Assembly: GCA_051293835.1 (NCBI GenBank)
Contig: JBPKMA010000004.1
Coordinates: 1 to 64,000 of the forward strand
Reading direction: 5' to 3'
DNA: 64,000 nucleotides
DNA from: DATLZU01 sp051293835
Lineage (GTDB): Bacteria; Nitrospirota; Nitrospiria; Nitrospirales; Nitrospiraceae
Shown: positions 1-8,035 of the stretch, one piece after another
Numbering within the stretch: the first letter of the stretch is position 1
Layout of the letters: every line of letters begins with the position of its first letter
The notes under the pieces: model-generated
Database searches by the model: none
The model's input: only the letters and a program-made list of their open reading frames with translations
What the model was told of the DNA's origin: nothing
Program-made: the position numbers and the translations under genes

Positions 1-1047
1 GACGACCGCTGGGATGCCGAGTTGTTTGGCCACCGCTTCGACCAGCGGGAAATTGATCATGAAACTGTATTGGCCGCCGAACTGGCCGTAGCAGGGCTTG
101 TCGGGATTGTTCAAGACCTTCAGCTCGACCGCACCCGCGTCGAAGCTGCTGAAGCCGACAGCGTCCGGCGCAAGGATCCGCTTGGCCTCCTTAAGTGTCG
201 CGAACGCGCCGAGATTCACCGGCACGAGCACCTGCTCGTCGATCTGCTTGAGAAACTCGACGATGGTCTTGCGGTAGGGCGTGTCCCTCCACTCGACCTT
301 GTGGTATTCCTTTTCCCAGACGAGGTCCTCGAAGAAGGGCGGAAACCCCTTCAGCGTGTCGGCGTCTTTGGCCTCAAAGGCCCGCACGAATCCCGACCAG
401 TCCGTGATCTGCGCGTGTCTTGTCTCGCTGAGGTTCGGGCGCAGGTGTTCCTCTTCGATCTCGCCGGCCTTCCTGACCATCAATTTGGTGGGCAGATCGT
501 TCCACAGCTCGTTGCAGATGATCCGATCGACCGTGCCGTCTTGCACCGCAGCGAGGTTCGTGACGTCGGCGCAAAGTGTCTCCACCCGCTCCCGATGCGG
601 TGCCAGGTCGGGATGCGCCTTGGCCTGCTCCAGGGTCGCCGGATGCCTATCCACCAACACGTACCGAATCCGCGGATACACGCGCCCGTCCTTGTCGAGG
701 CGCTGCAAATGGGTCAAGAAACAGGCGGCCAGGTTGCCGTTGCCGGGCCCCCATTCATGGATGATCAGGGGACGACACGGGCGAGCCTGGCCCTGGGCCG
801 CTGTCTCGCCTTTCTCTCCGGTCTCGCGAGTCGCGCCGAGCGCGTGCTCGCGTTTCGTGACGCGCTCGTAATACTCCTGCGCCAGCGCGTGCGCAAGGCG
901 GTAATCGGCGGAGGCGAAGGTCTGATAGTATTGGCGAAGCTGGTCGCCCCGGAGGCGATAGAAGAGCTCGTTGATATGGGCCTGCCAGTAGTCAACTGGC
1001 TTATAGTCGCCGATCGGCTGGGGCAGGGCGTCAAGGTCTTGCAGCAC
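1..1047 (-). CDS. SAM-dependent methyltransferase, MidA/COG1565-like (3' end cut by window)
   Basis: The minus-strand frame is open from a GTG at 1047 to the window edge, giving 349 codons. An in-frame TAG lies only nine codons upstream of the GTG, which limits the start. Around residue 100 there is a glycine-rich motif, EWGPGNGNLA, followed by VLVDRHP, the usual SAM-binding loop and acidic strand of class I methyltransferases. A later CNELWNDLP segment resembles the MidA/DUF185 family, whose characterised members methylate a protein arginine in complex I assembly. The family assignment is inferred from motifs. The substrate here is unknown. A long open frame on the opposite strand is an antisense shadow. 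Confidence 0.7.
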   Translation of the reverse strand, partial: MLQDLDALPQPIGDYKPVDYWQAHINELFYRLRGDQLRQYYQTFASADYRLAHALAQEYYERVTKREHALGATRETGEKGETAAQGQARPCRPLIIHEWGPGNGNLAACFLTHLQRLDKDGRVYPRIRYVLVDRHPATLEQAKAHPDLAPHRERVETLCADVTNLAAVQDGTVDRIICNELWNDLPTKLMVRKAGEIEEEHLRPNLSETRHAQITDWSGFVRAFEAKDADTLKGFPPFFEDLVWEKEYHKVEWRDTPYRKTIVEFLKQIDEQVLVPVNLGAFATLKEAKRILAPDAVGFSSFDAGAVELKVLNNPDKPCYGQFGGQYSFMINFPLVEAVAKQLGIPAVV

Positions 1048-1193
1048 GGTGCCCTCTCGCGGCAGCGGATTCTAGCAAATGACTTCGCTGGGCCGCAACC
1101 GCGCTCCCTTATCTTGCTTGCTCCCACATTGGAGCAAGGACGGACAGGAGCCTTGCTTGACAGCCGCGAGTGAGCGGGTGTACCAAAAGAAGC

Positions 1194-1805
1194 ATGGCAC
1201 GCAGCACAGAGCGCGCAGCAAAAAGAATCCCCGTGCCATTCACGTCCTTCATGGTCATCGCGCTAATGACGTGGTCGGCGGCTTGGGCGGAAGACCTGCC
1301 GCTGACACGCAATGTGCCGATCGACCAGTTCCAAAACCGGCTGGAGGACGTTAAGCCCTACAACTTCGACGCGCCCCCCGAAGGCCTGTTCCGCTCCATT
1401 GAAACGACGGAAGGGTTCGAGGAGGAACTGGGCTTTCGGCGGCAGAATGAATACGTTCCGATCAATCCCACTACGGAATACCGGTCGGACTCCAAGCCGG
1501 TGTTCATCGTGTTTCGCCTGCACCAACACTATCAGTCTTTTCTGATCATCGGCGTCTGCTATCCGGAGAACGTCCCTGGACTCGATCCCACCGTCGAGCT
1601 GACCCGCGACACGGTGTACATTGCCACCGAAGATGAGAGCGGCTACCTCAAGCTCTTCCCACCCCAAGGCGGCTGGAAACCGGGCCAGTATAAGGTGGAG
1701 ATCCACGTGGGCGAGGAAGTCAGCCCGATCTCCCTGATGGGGACCATGCGGTTCACCGTCTTGCCCGCCACCAGCACAGCCACCCCGGCCGCAGGGCCAA
1801 ACTGA
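1194..1805 (+). CDS. Secreted protein of unknown function
   Basis: This 203-aa protein starts at an ATG preceded by an AAAAGAAG stretch; an in-frame GTG eight codons upstream is less likely. The N-terminus is basic, followed by a hydrophobic segment ending in AWAED, typical of a Sec signal peptide cleaved near residue 33. The mature part has no cysteine pair or catalytic motif I recognise. Its second half (VYIATEDESGYLKLF, then a GQYKVEIHVGEE stretch) looks like a beta-sandwich. It is divergent from the methyltransferase on its left. Its last 127 bp are repeated exactly after the assembly gap. Function unknown. Confidence 0.65.
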   Translation: MARSTERAAKRIPVPFTSFMVIALMTWSAAWAEDLPLTRNVPIDQFQNRLEDVKPYNFDAPPEGLFRSIETTEGFEEELGFRRQNEYVPINPTTEYRSDSKPVFIVFRLHQHYQSFLIIGVCYPENVPGLDPTVELTRDTVYIATEDESGYLKLFPPQGGWKPGQYKVEIHVGEEVSPISLMGTMRFTVLPATSTATPAAGPN

Positions 1806-1815
1806 GCGTGCAAGT

Positions 1816-1915
1816 NNNNNNNNNNNNNNNNNNNNNNNNNNNNNNNNNNNNNNNNNNNNNNNNNNNNNNNNNNNNNNNNNNNNNNNNNNNNNNNNNNNNN
1901 NNNNNNNNNNNNNNN
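1816..1915. other. Assembly gap, 100 Ns
   Basis: Exactly 100 N characters join two contigs. The round number is a scaffolder placeholder and not a measured distance. The bases just left of the gap (1689-1815) recur just right of it (1916-2042), so the two contigs probably overlap and the real gap may be negative. Confidence 0.98.
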
Positions 1916-2042
1916 TATAAGGTGGAGATCCACGTGGGCGAGGAAGTCAGCCCGATCTCCCTGATGGGGACCATGCGGTTCACCGTCTTGCCCGCCACCA
2001 GCACAGCCACCCCGGCCGCAGGGCCAAACTGAGCGTGCAAGT
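1916..2042 (+). repeat. Exact 127-bp copy of 1689-1815 across the gap
   Basis: The stretch from TATAAGGTGG to GCGTGCAAGT at 1689-1815 reappears identically at 1916-2042. It includes the last codons and stop of the secreted protein gene, so the second copy is a headless gene end with no start. The length of 127 bp equals a commonly used maximum k-mer of de Bruijn assemblers, and the copies sit at the two contig ends. This favours an assembly overlap over a biological repeat. Confidence 0.9.
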
Positions 2043-2122
2043 AGTAAAAACAAGAGGTCGGTGGTAAAAAAAGGGGTCGGGAGTCTTTTGGGCAGCCGTT
2101 GCACAGCGTCTTGCCTGTTTGG

Positions 2123-2152
2123 TTGACAGGTTCCTTGGCTTCGGTGTAGGAA
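2123..2152 (+). promoter_or_regulatory. Probable sigma-70 promoter of fluoride riboswitch 1
   Basis: A perfect -35 box TTGACA lies at 2123-2128. A weak -10 candidate, TAGGAA, follows at 2147-2152 after 18 bp. The predicted transcription start near 2160 is about 14 nt ahead of the aptamer. The -35 is strong and the -10 is poor. Confidence 0.4.
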
Positions 2153-2173
2153 CTGTTCACAATACGGCTTTCC

Positions 2174-2241
2174 GGGTGATGGGGTTCACCCTAACCGCCG
2201 CCTCCCTGGGAAAGGATAAGGAGGCGGCTAATGACTCCTAC
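2174..2241 (+). promoter_or_regulatory. Fluoride riboswitch 1 (crcB motif)
   Basis: The aptamer shows all landmarks of the fluoride motif. P1 pairs GGGUG (2174-2178) with CACCC (2187-2191) around an AUGGGGUU loop. An AACCGCC junction follows, then a long stem (CCGCCUCC 2198-2205 with GGAGGCGG 2220-2227). The 3' strand CUAAUGACUCCUAC (2228-2241) supplies the pseudoknot partner GACUCC for GGGGUU. The same ACUCCUAC is also the 5' arm of the terminator, so fluoride binding should block termination and switch the downstream gene on. It controls the degenerate ABC-exporter-like gene. Confidence 0.93.
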
Positions 2242-2268
2242 TCGCCATGGCGGCGGTGGGAGTTTTTT
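2234..2268 (+). terminator. Intrinsic terminator, expression platform of riboswitch 1
   Basis: ACTCCTAC (2234-2241) pairs with GTGGGAGT (2256-2263), with further pairing inside the loop, followed by six Ts (2263-2268). The 5' arm overlaps the aptamer's pseudoknot strand, so aptamer and terminator are mutually exclusive. Confidence 0.9.
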
Positions 2269-2298
2269 GTTTTGGAGGTGAACGCCGACCGAGGGCTC

Positions 2299-3978
2299 AT
2301 GCCGATCGGGGACTTCCTGCCTCAATATGATGTCCGCACGAACGTCGTCCGGGATATTGTCGCCCATCTCAGCCTGTTTCTCCGATTGGAGCGCAAGATG
2401 CTCGGGATCATCGCCTCTTACGCCGTGGCGATTGGTCTGTTCATGCTGGGCGTGCCGATTGCGGTCCAGGAATTGGTCAGCACGTTTTCCTTCGCGGTCG
2501 AACCGCGCATGATCCTGACGCTCGCCCTGGCGGTTGCCGGAACGTTAATGGGCGCCGCCGCCTTCCGCGTGCTGCAGGCCCGCGCGGTCGAGACGCTCAA
2601 CCAGCGTCTCTATACCCGCGTCGCTATCGCGTTCACCGAGGCCCTGCCCCGGCTGCACGAAGACCATTTCCTGCCCCAACACGCCTACCGCTTCATGGAA
2701 GCTGACCTGTTGACCCGCGCCCTGGCGGCGATGATGGCGGATCTGTTCAATGTCGCCGTGGTTGGGTCGATCGGCATGACGATGCTGGTCTTCTATCATC
2801 CGTTTTTCGCTGCCTACAACCTGGCGCTGGTCGCCGGCTTCGTCTTCCTCGTCTCGCTGTTCGGCCGCGGCGGGTTCCTCATCACGCTGGACATGTCCCG
2901 TCTGCATTACGAGATCTTCCACTGGATGCAAAACATCGCGCTGAACCTCGCCCACCTGCGGGCTGCCGGCTCCAGCCCCTATTTGCTGCACAAAACCGAC
3001 GCGCTGACCCGGGCGTACGTGAAAGTGCGGCAGCGCCGCTCAGACCTCCTCACCGGACGCCAATACAAGGCGGCGTCGCTGTGGCACGTGGCGGGCCACA
3101 GCAGCTTGATCACCATGGCTGGCCTGTTGGTCGCCGAGGGTCAACTCACCGTCGGGCAATTCGCCGCCGCCGAGGTGATCGTGGGCAATCTCCTGTTGAA
3201 CTTAGACACGCTGGCACGCCGCATTGCGGTGTTGTTCTTGGCCTTCGTGTCGTTCCGCGAAATGGCCGGATTCTTCGCCCTGCCGAAGGAGGTCCCGCTC
3301 CCCAAGGTTCATCTGCCGATCGCGCAGTTCGGCGAAGGGGTCAAGGTGACGGGTAAGAACCTGGCCTTCGCCTATCCGGGCTCGGCTCCCCTGTTCAGTC
3401 ATTTCAACCTTGAGGTCGCGCCCGGCGAAAAAGTGGCGGTCCTCTGCCGGACCAGCACCGAGAAGACGGCGCTGGCCAAGGTGTTGGCCGGCCTCTATGC
3501 GCCGACCGCCGGGGTTGTCCGCTATAACGATATGAATCTTGTCGACCTCAGCATGGATTCGATCAGCTCATGCCGGGGGCTGGTGCTGGATTCTCATCCC
3601 ACACTGTTGGACGGTACCCTGGAAGATAACATCGTCTTGGGCCGTCCGTCGATTGCCTTCGACGACATCCAGTGGGCCCTGCGCTTCGTGGAACTGGAAG
3701 AGGAGATCGACGCTCTGCCGGACGGCTTGCGGACCCCGGTCACAGGACACGGCAGGGCTTTCACGCTGAGCCAGATCTTGCGAATCCTGGTGGCGCGGGC
3801 CATCGTCACGCGGCCGCGCCTGCTGATCTTCGACGGGACTCTGCACAGCATGATCCCCAGCCTGCGCGAGCTCCTGCTTCGCCGGCTGTGCTCGAAGGAG
3901 GAAGGGTGGTCAGTCATTTTCGTCTCCAATGACCCGAGCTTCACGAGTTATGTGGATCGGCATGTCTTGCTGCGCTGA
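2299..3978 (+). CDS. ABC-exporter-like membrane protein with degenerate ATPase site, fluoride-regulated
   Basis: This 559-aa protein has about five or six hydrophobic spans in residues 35-330 and a C-terminal domain with the order of an ABC exporter NBD. The key ATPase motifs are damaged. The Walker A position near residue 380 reads CRTSTEKT instead of GxxGxGKS. The LSGGQ position reads TLSQ. The Walker B (LLIFDGTL, about residue 507) lacks the catalytic glutamate. The frame is open further upstream, but that part runs through the riboswitch, so the start must lie after the terminator; ATG 2299 is chosen, with GTG 2278 as an overlapping alternative. It may be a non-hydrolysing or signalling relative. 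Substrate unknown. Confidence 0.8.
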   Translation: MPIGDFLPQYDVRTNVVRDIVAHLSLFLRLERKMLGIIASYAVAIGLFMLGVPIAVQELVSTFSFAVEPRMILTLALAVAGTLMGAAAFRVLQARAVETLNQRLYTRVAIAFTEALPRLHEDHFLPQHAYRFMEADLLTRALAAMMADLFNVAVVGSIGMTMLVFYHPFFAAYNLALVAGFVFLVSLFGRGGFLITLDMSRLHYEIFHWMQNIALNLAHLRAAGSSPYLLHKTDALTRAYVKVRQRRSDLLTGRQYKAASLWHVAGHSSLITMAGLLVAEGQLTVGQFAAAEVIVGNLLLNLDTLARRIAVLFLAFVSFREMAGFFALPKEVPLPKVHLPIAQFGEGVKVTGKNLAFAYPGSAPLFSHFNLEVAPGEKVAVLCRTSTEKTALAKVLAGLYAPTAGVVRYNDMNLVDLSMDSISSCRGLVLDSHPTLLDGTLEDNIVLGRPSIAFDDIQWALRFVELEEEIDALPDGLRTPVTGHGRAFTLSQILRILVARAIVTRPRLLIFDGTLHSMIPSLRELLLRRLCSKEEGWSVIFVSNDPSFTSYVDRHVLLR

Positions 3979-4009
3979 TCCTGCGCCGCCGCGGGCATGC
4001 GGGTGCTCC

Positions 4010-4561
4010 ATGATCCCGAAGCGGAACCTGAGCGGTTGGGCCGGGATGCTCCGGACCGGCGTCCTCCTCTCGCTCGCCAGCTTCTGTGGCGGACTGCCAC
4101 TGTCGTCCGCGACCGCCGGCGAGATGGAGCGGGACCCCGGGGGATTTTACGGCATCCACTGGGGCGCCAAGCTGGCCGAGGTCCCGGAGCTTATCCCGGT
4201 CGAGTCCGGAGACCGCCTTCAGACGTATGAATTCAAACACGGTGCCCCGCCGTTGGGCGATGCCCGGCCCGACTCGGTCCGCTTGATCGCCATCGACGGG
4301 CAATTTGCACGCGCCACCGTCCGGTATCGCGGCGCGCAGACTCATGGGCAGATCCTGGCCTATCTGGAGCGAGAACTCGGCCGGGCCGACCGGACCCCCG
4401 GCTCGATGATTCGCGGGCTGAACCAGGAATTCAACTGGCGCGGCTCCGATACGGAGGTGAACCTGACCTACGAGGGCTTCGGCGAACGCGGCATCATTTT
4501 CTTCGAAAGCCGCACCCTGGCGCCGCGGTTCAACGACGTGATCCCCGAGCACAGTTACTGA
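4010..4561 (+). CDS. Secreted protein of unknown function, fluoride-regulated operon
   Basis: This 183-aa protein starts 31 bp after the ABC-like gene, so it is probably in the riboswitch 1 transcript. The N-terminus contains a hydrophobic stretch (GVLLSLASFCGGLPLSSATAG) fitting a Sec signal peptide. An internal ATG at 4046 is an alternative start that gives a cleaner signal. The mature region begins GFYGIHWGAKLAEVPEL, a pattern seen in small periplasmic proteins of unknown role. I see no metal-binding or catalytic motif. No strong ribosome binding site is visible, so the start is uncertain. Confidence 0.65.
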   Translation: MIPKRNLSGWAGMLRTGVLLSLASFCGGLPLSSATAGEMERDPGGFYGIHWGAKLAEVPELIPVESGDRLQTYEFKHGAPPLGDARPDSVRLIAIDGQFARATVRYRGAQTHGQILAYLERELGRADRTPGSMIRGLNQEFNWRGSDTEVNLTYEGFGERGIIFFESRTLAPRFNDVIPEHSY

Positions 4562-4660
4562 CGGCGTTTTCCCACGGGCCGCCTCTGGGAATCCGCGTTC
4601 GCCGCCGACCGGCTGACGGAGTTTCCGAACCGGGTGTATGAAAAATCCGTATTCTGCATC

Positions 4661-4716
4661 AGGTGATGGAGTTCACCTGAAGCGCCAGGCTGGACGGCCT
4701 GGCTGATGACTCCTAG
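4661..4716 (+). promoter_or_regulatory. Fluoride riboswitch 2 (crcB motif)
   Basis: P1 is AGGUG (4661-4665) with CACCU (4674-4678) enclosing AUGGAGUU. A second stem pairs GCCAGG (4684-4689) with CCUGGC (4698-4703). The conserved 3' strand UGAUGACUCCUA follows (4704-4715), so GACUCC can form the pseudoknot with GGAGUU. ACUCCUA is reused as the terminator's 5' arm. A possible -10 box, TATTCT at 4650-4655, sits directly upstream but no good -35 is seen. It controls the dynamin-like GTPase operon. Confidence 0.93.
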
Positions 4717-4743
4717 CGGCGGCTTCCGCGGTAGGAGTTTTTT
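4709..4743 (+). terminator. Intrinsic terminator, expression platform of riboswitch 2
   Basis: ACTCCTA (4709-4715) pairs perfectly with TAGGAGT (4732-4738) around a GC-rich inner hairpin, followed by six Ts, an A and six more Ts. The T-run ends one base before the ATG of the next gene at 4751. Confidence 0.9.
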
Positions 4744-4750
4744 ATTTTTT

Positions 4751-6562
4751 ATGGCTTCTGCATCCGCTCACCCCAAGGAATGGCTGCTCGCTCGTCTCGC
4801 CGAATTCCGCGGCGTGTTGGCGGAGATGGGCTCCGACTTCGCCGGGCTCGCCGCGCGCGTCGCGGAATGGTCCGATCGTTACAACGAAGGCCGGTTCCGG
4901 CTGGCGGTCTTGGGACAATTCAAGCGCGGGAAAAGCAGCCTACTGAACGCCTTGCTGGGCGAACCTCTCCTCCCCACCGGTGTCCTCCCTTTGACCGCCA
5001 TCCCGACTCTCCTGCGCTATGGTCCGGAGCGCCGGGTCCGCGTGATCCGGCTGAACGGGCGGCAGGAGGAGCATGTCGGGACGGCGGAGGTGTTGACGCA
5101 GGTCCTGACCCGCTTTGTCACCGAACGGGAAAACCCCGCCAATCGGCTCGGCGTCGCGCAGGTCGAAGTGGACCATCCCTCGGCGTTGCTCGCCAACGGG
5201 GTGGAGATCATCGACACCCCCGGCATCGGGTCCACCCTGCCGCACAACACCGAGATGGCCCGGCACGTCTTGCCGGTCTGCGACGGCGCGCTCTTTATTC
5301 TCTCGCCCGACCCGCCGATCACCGAGATCGAACTGCAATTCCTCCGGCTGGTCAAAGAGGCGGTCGCCCGGGTGGTCTTTGTCCTGACGAAAGCCGACCT
5401 TCTTCCGACCCCGGAGCGCGCAGAAGTGCTCGCCTTCCTCCAACGGGTGCTGCATGAGCAAGCGGGTTTCGGCGCCGAAGTACGCATCTTCACAATTTCC
5501 GCGCGCCAGGCGCTGGAGGCACGCGCCACCGCCTCGGCTCCTCTTCTCTCCGAAAGCGGGATCACGGCCCTGGAGACGTACCTGGCGGACTTCCTCGTCA
5601 CCGACAAACAGGCGGCGTTACAAGAGGCCATTCGAACGAAAGCAGCGCGGTTGCTCGGCGAAGCCCTGTTTGCCCTGGACCTACGGCGCCGCGTGATCGA
5701 TCTGCCGCGTGAGGACTTGGAGCGGCGCGCGGCGCGCTTCGACGTCCATCTCGAAACGATGGAGCGCGAACGGATGTATTTCCATGACCGTCTGGCCGGC
5801 GACCGGCAACGGTTGTTGGCGGAGCTTGACCGACTGGCGGACGCGCTCGTCGAGCCGGCGACCAAGGCCTTGTCGGCCTGTGTAGAGAGCGTGCGCGGCG
5901 AGGTCGGCCTCGGCACGGCCGGCGCTGACCTGCCACGCCGGATCTTCGCCTCGCTGGCCGAAGAAGTCGATCGGGTATTCGGGCAGGCGGCACGCGAGCT
6001 GTCGGCCACCGTCGCTTCCCAGTTCCATGCCATTGAAGACCTCCACTGCCGGGAGCTCGAACATCTCATCGACCGCGTGCGGCGGACCGCGGCGGACTTG
6101 TTCGAGGTGCCCTGCCTGGATACTGCAGCGGTGGACCGCCTTGAAACCATCCACGAACCCCGGGTGATCGGCCAACGCTGGGTGACCTCCTTCACTGAGG
6201 AAGCCGGGGCCTGGATCACTTGGCTTCTGCCACGGCACCTGCGGGTTAAGCGCTTCGACCGTCACCTGCGCGAGACTATCGCGTATCTGGTCCGACGGAA
6301 CGTCGAGGAGGTCCGATGGGCGACGCGCAGAAACCTGGAAGAGACCCTTCGCCAGTTCGAAGCACGGATGGATACGCAGCTCGACGCCGCGATCGAGAGC
6401 ATCCGCACGGCGGTGCGCGCCGCGCTCGAGCGTCAAGCCCGTCGCGAGGCGGTCGGGCTTCCGGAGTTGGAGCGGCTGAAGGGTTTTCGGCCGCGGCTGG
6501 CGCAGTTGCTGGCGGAGCTGTCGCCGCCCGGGAACGCAGCCTTGTACGGCAGCCCGTTGTAA
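4751..6562 (+). CDS. Dynamin-like GTPase, fluoride-regulated
   Basis: The 603-aa protein has a dynamin-superfamily GTPase head: G1 GQFKRGKSS at residues 55-63, G3 DTPGIGS near 155 and G4 TKAD near 213. A long helical stalk follows, rich in Arg and Glu, with a mildly hydrophobic stretch near residue 485 (AGAWITWLL) that could touch membrane. Bacterial dynamin-like proteins remodel or protect membranes. The ATG at 4751 directly abuts the riboswitch terminator's T-run with no Shine-Dalgarno; ATG 4826 is an alternative but would remove conserved N-terminal helix. It is first in an operon with a HEAT-repeat protein and MutS-like remnants. Confidence 0.88.
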   Translation: MASASAHPKEWLLARLAEFRGVLAEMGSDFAGLAARVAEWSDRYNEGRFRLAVLGQFKRGKSSLLNALLGEPLLPTGVLPLTAIPTLLRYGPERRVRVIRLNGRQEEHVGTAEVLTQVLTRFVTERENPANRLGVAQVEVDHPSALLANGVEIIDTPGIGSTLPHNTEMARHVLPVCDGALFILSPDPPITEIELQFLRLVKEAVARVVFVLTKADLLPTPERAEVLAFLQRVLHEQAGFGAEVRIFTISARQALEARATASAPLLSESGITALETYLADFLVTDKQAALQEAIRTKAARLLGEALFALDLRRRVIDLPREDLERRAARFDVHLETMERERMYFHDRLAGDRQRLLAELDRLADALVEPATKALSACVESVRGEVGLGTAGADLPRRIFASLAEEVDRVFGQAARELSATVASQFHAIEDLHCRELEHLIDRVRRTAADLFEVPCLDTAAVDRLETIHEPRVIGQRWVTSFTEEAGAWITWLLPRHLRVKRFDRHLRETIAYLVRRNVEEVRWATRRNLEETLRQFEARMDTQLDAAIESIRTAVRAALERQARREAVGLPELERLKGFRPRLAQLLAELSPPGNAALYGSPL

Positions 6563-6617
6563 GGCGTTCGGGTGGACGTAGCCAAGCGCAACATGCGGCG
6601 ATGCACGGTGAACGACG

Positions 6618-7595
6618 ATGGACGTTCGTGAGGCGGATCGTCATCCGGCCGACGACGAGGACATCGAGGCCCTCGTGCGCGGCCTCGACAACCTGCATTG
6701 GAATCTTCAAGTTCAGGCGGACATCCTGAGACTGGGCGAACGCGCCGTCCCGGCCTTGGCGCGCTTCCTGCTCGGGCCGCCCAGCCAATTCCCTCAGGGA
6801 CGGGTGCTGGCGGCCGAGGCCCTCGGCCGGATCAAAGGAGAGTCAGCGTTCCACGCGCTGTTGAACGCTCTTGATCCCCAACGCCTCGCCGGACTCAGCC
6901 CGCTCCTGCGCCTTTCCGAGGAAGACGTACAGAACGCTGTCGCCCGGCAACTGGCTCGGCTCGGCGATCGGCGTGCGATCCCGACGCTGTTGGACGCCTT
7001 GCGCAGTCACCGCCTGGTCGGCGCCGCCGAGGCGTTGGTCCGCTTCCATGAAACGGAGGCGCTGCCCTGGATGGTCGAGGGACTCGAGGACGCCTTTAAG
7101 CGCGATCGGTTCGCGCAGGCCATCCTCGACATGGGCTGGGCCGCCATTCCGCCTCTCATTGCGACGTTAGCGCAGCGGCGCATGTATCGGGACGAAGAGC
7201 TGTTGCCGAGCATCGAGCGACGTGCGGAGGCGCTCCGTCTGCTCGGTCTCTTGTACGCCAAGGAAGCCGTGCTCCCGATCCGCGCCGCCTTGCGCGACCG
7301 CTCCGACAAGGTGCGGACGGAGGCCGCACTCGCCTTGACGGTGGTGGAAGCAGGCGACTCGGTCTTGGAGGCGGTCCCGGCTCTCCTAGCCGGCTTGACC
7401 CACCCGGATTTTCTCCAGCGCGACCGCTGCGCCGACGCGCTTGCCCGTATCGGGCCGCGCTGCGTTCCGCTGATCGAGCAGGCGCTCCTCCACGGAGTCG
7501 TATCCGTGGCCGGCGACACGGTTCCTTTGACCGTCAACGCGCGGTCGGCCGCGCTGGCGGTGCTCGAACGCCTAAAGGGACACGTCCCGTGCTGA
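6618..7595 (+). CDS. HEAT-repeat protein
   Basis: This 325-aa protein is made of repeated helix pairs of the HEAT/PBS-lyase type, with recurring patterns such as AAEALGRIKGESAFHALLNAL, GDRRAIPTLLDALR and DKVRTEAALAL. It has no signal peptide or membrane span, so it is probably a cytoplasmic scaffold. It starts 55 bp after the GTPase gene and its stop overlaps the next start (GTGCTGA), so it is part of the riboswitch 2 operon. The HEAT fold is well supported. The partner is unknown; the neighbouring GTPase is a natural candidate. Confidence 0.82.
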   Translation: MDVREADRHPADDEDIEALVRGLDNLHWNLQVQADILRLGERAVPALARFLLGPPSQFPQGRVLAAEALGRIKGESAFHALLNALDPQRLAGLSPLLRLSEEDVQNAVARQLARLGDRRAIPTLLDALRSHRLVGAAEALVRFHETEALPWMVEGLEDAFKRDRFAQAILDMGWAAIPPLIATLAQRRMYRDEELLPSIERRAEALRLLGLLYAKEAVLPIRAALRDRSDKVRTEAALALTVVEAGDSVLEAVPALLAGLTHPDFLQRDRCADALARIGPRCVPLIEQALLHGVVSVAGDTVPLTVNARSAALAVLERLKGHVPC

Positions 7596-8035
7596 ACGAC
7601 GCGCAACGGACGAGTCTGCGCATCGTGATGAGCCTGATCGAAGAGAAGATGCGCGACATCGAGGCCCGACTCGCCTCCCCGGAGGAACATGGCCGGATGT
7701 TCGACATTTGCCACGACCTCGCTCCGGACGTGCAACAGGCGTTGCGACTCACAGTTGCAGAAGTCTATGCGCTGATTCCGCCCCTCCGCGACCGGCTTGC
7801 TCTGCCTCGTGAAGTCAAACCGGCAAGTCGAGAAATCCTGAAGGGGCTCTATGCTCAGTTTCTTCCAGACGCTCAGGGTGGAATTGGCCTTCTCCCTCGG
7901 TTGCCTGAATCTGCACCGCCGCCTCGCAGCCAAGAGAGAGCCAGTGTGTTTTCCCAAGCCGGCGCCCGCGGGCACGCGCAGGCACCGCGTCAGCGGACTG
8001 TACACTGTACGACGTGTGCCTGGCGCTCCACTTGA
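7589..8035 (+). CDS. Small helical protein, C-terminus probably scrambled
   Basis: A GTG start overlaps the stop of the HEAT-repeat gene, suggesting translational coupling. The first 90 or so residues, up to about 7860, look like a real helical protein (RIVMSLIEEKMRDIEARLAS, then a PPLRDRLALPREVK segment). From about 7865 the frame becomes proline- and arginine-rich, while another frame carries recognisable MutS-like sequence. The likely cause is a deletion that fused the front of this gene to the middle of the MutS-like gene. The natural C-terminus is therefore lost. I do not recognise the family. Confidence 0.45.
   Translation: MLNDAQRTSLRIVMSLIEEKMRDIEARLASPEEHGRMFDICHDLAPDVQQALRLTVAEVYALIPPLRDRLALPREVKPASREILKGLYAQFLPDAQGGIGLLPRLPESAPPPRSQERASVFSQAGARGHAQAPRQRTVHCTTCAWRST

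Noticed and set aside
22..1173. 383-codon open frame on the plus strand
   Set aside because: It is the antisense shadow of the methyltransferase, whose minus-strand frame has real motifs.
1808..2032. Short frame containing the N run
   Set aside because: It is the duplicated tail of the secreted protein joined to unknown bases.
2119..2298. Upstream extension of the ABC-like gene
   Set aside because: It would translate the promoter, the riboswitch and its terminator; the composition there follows RNA structure, not codons.
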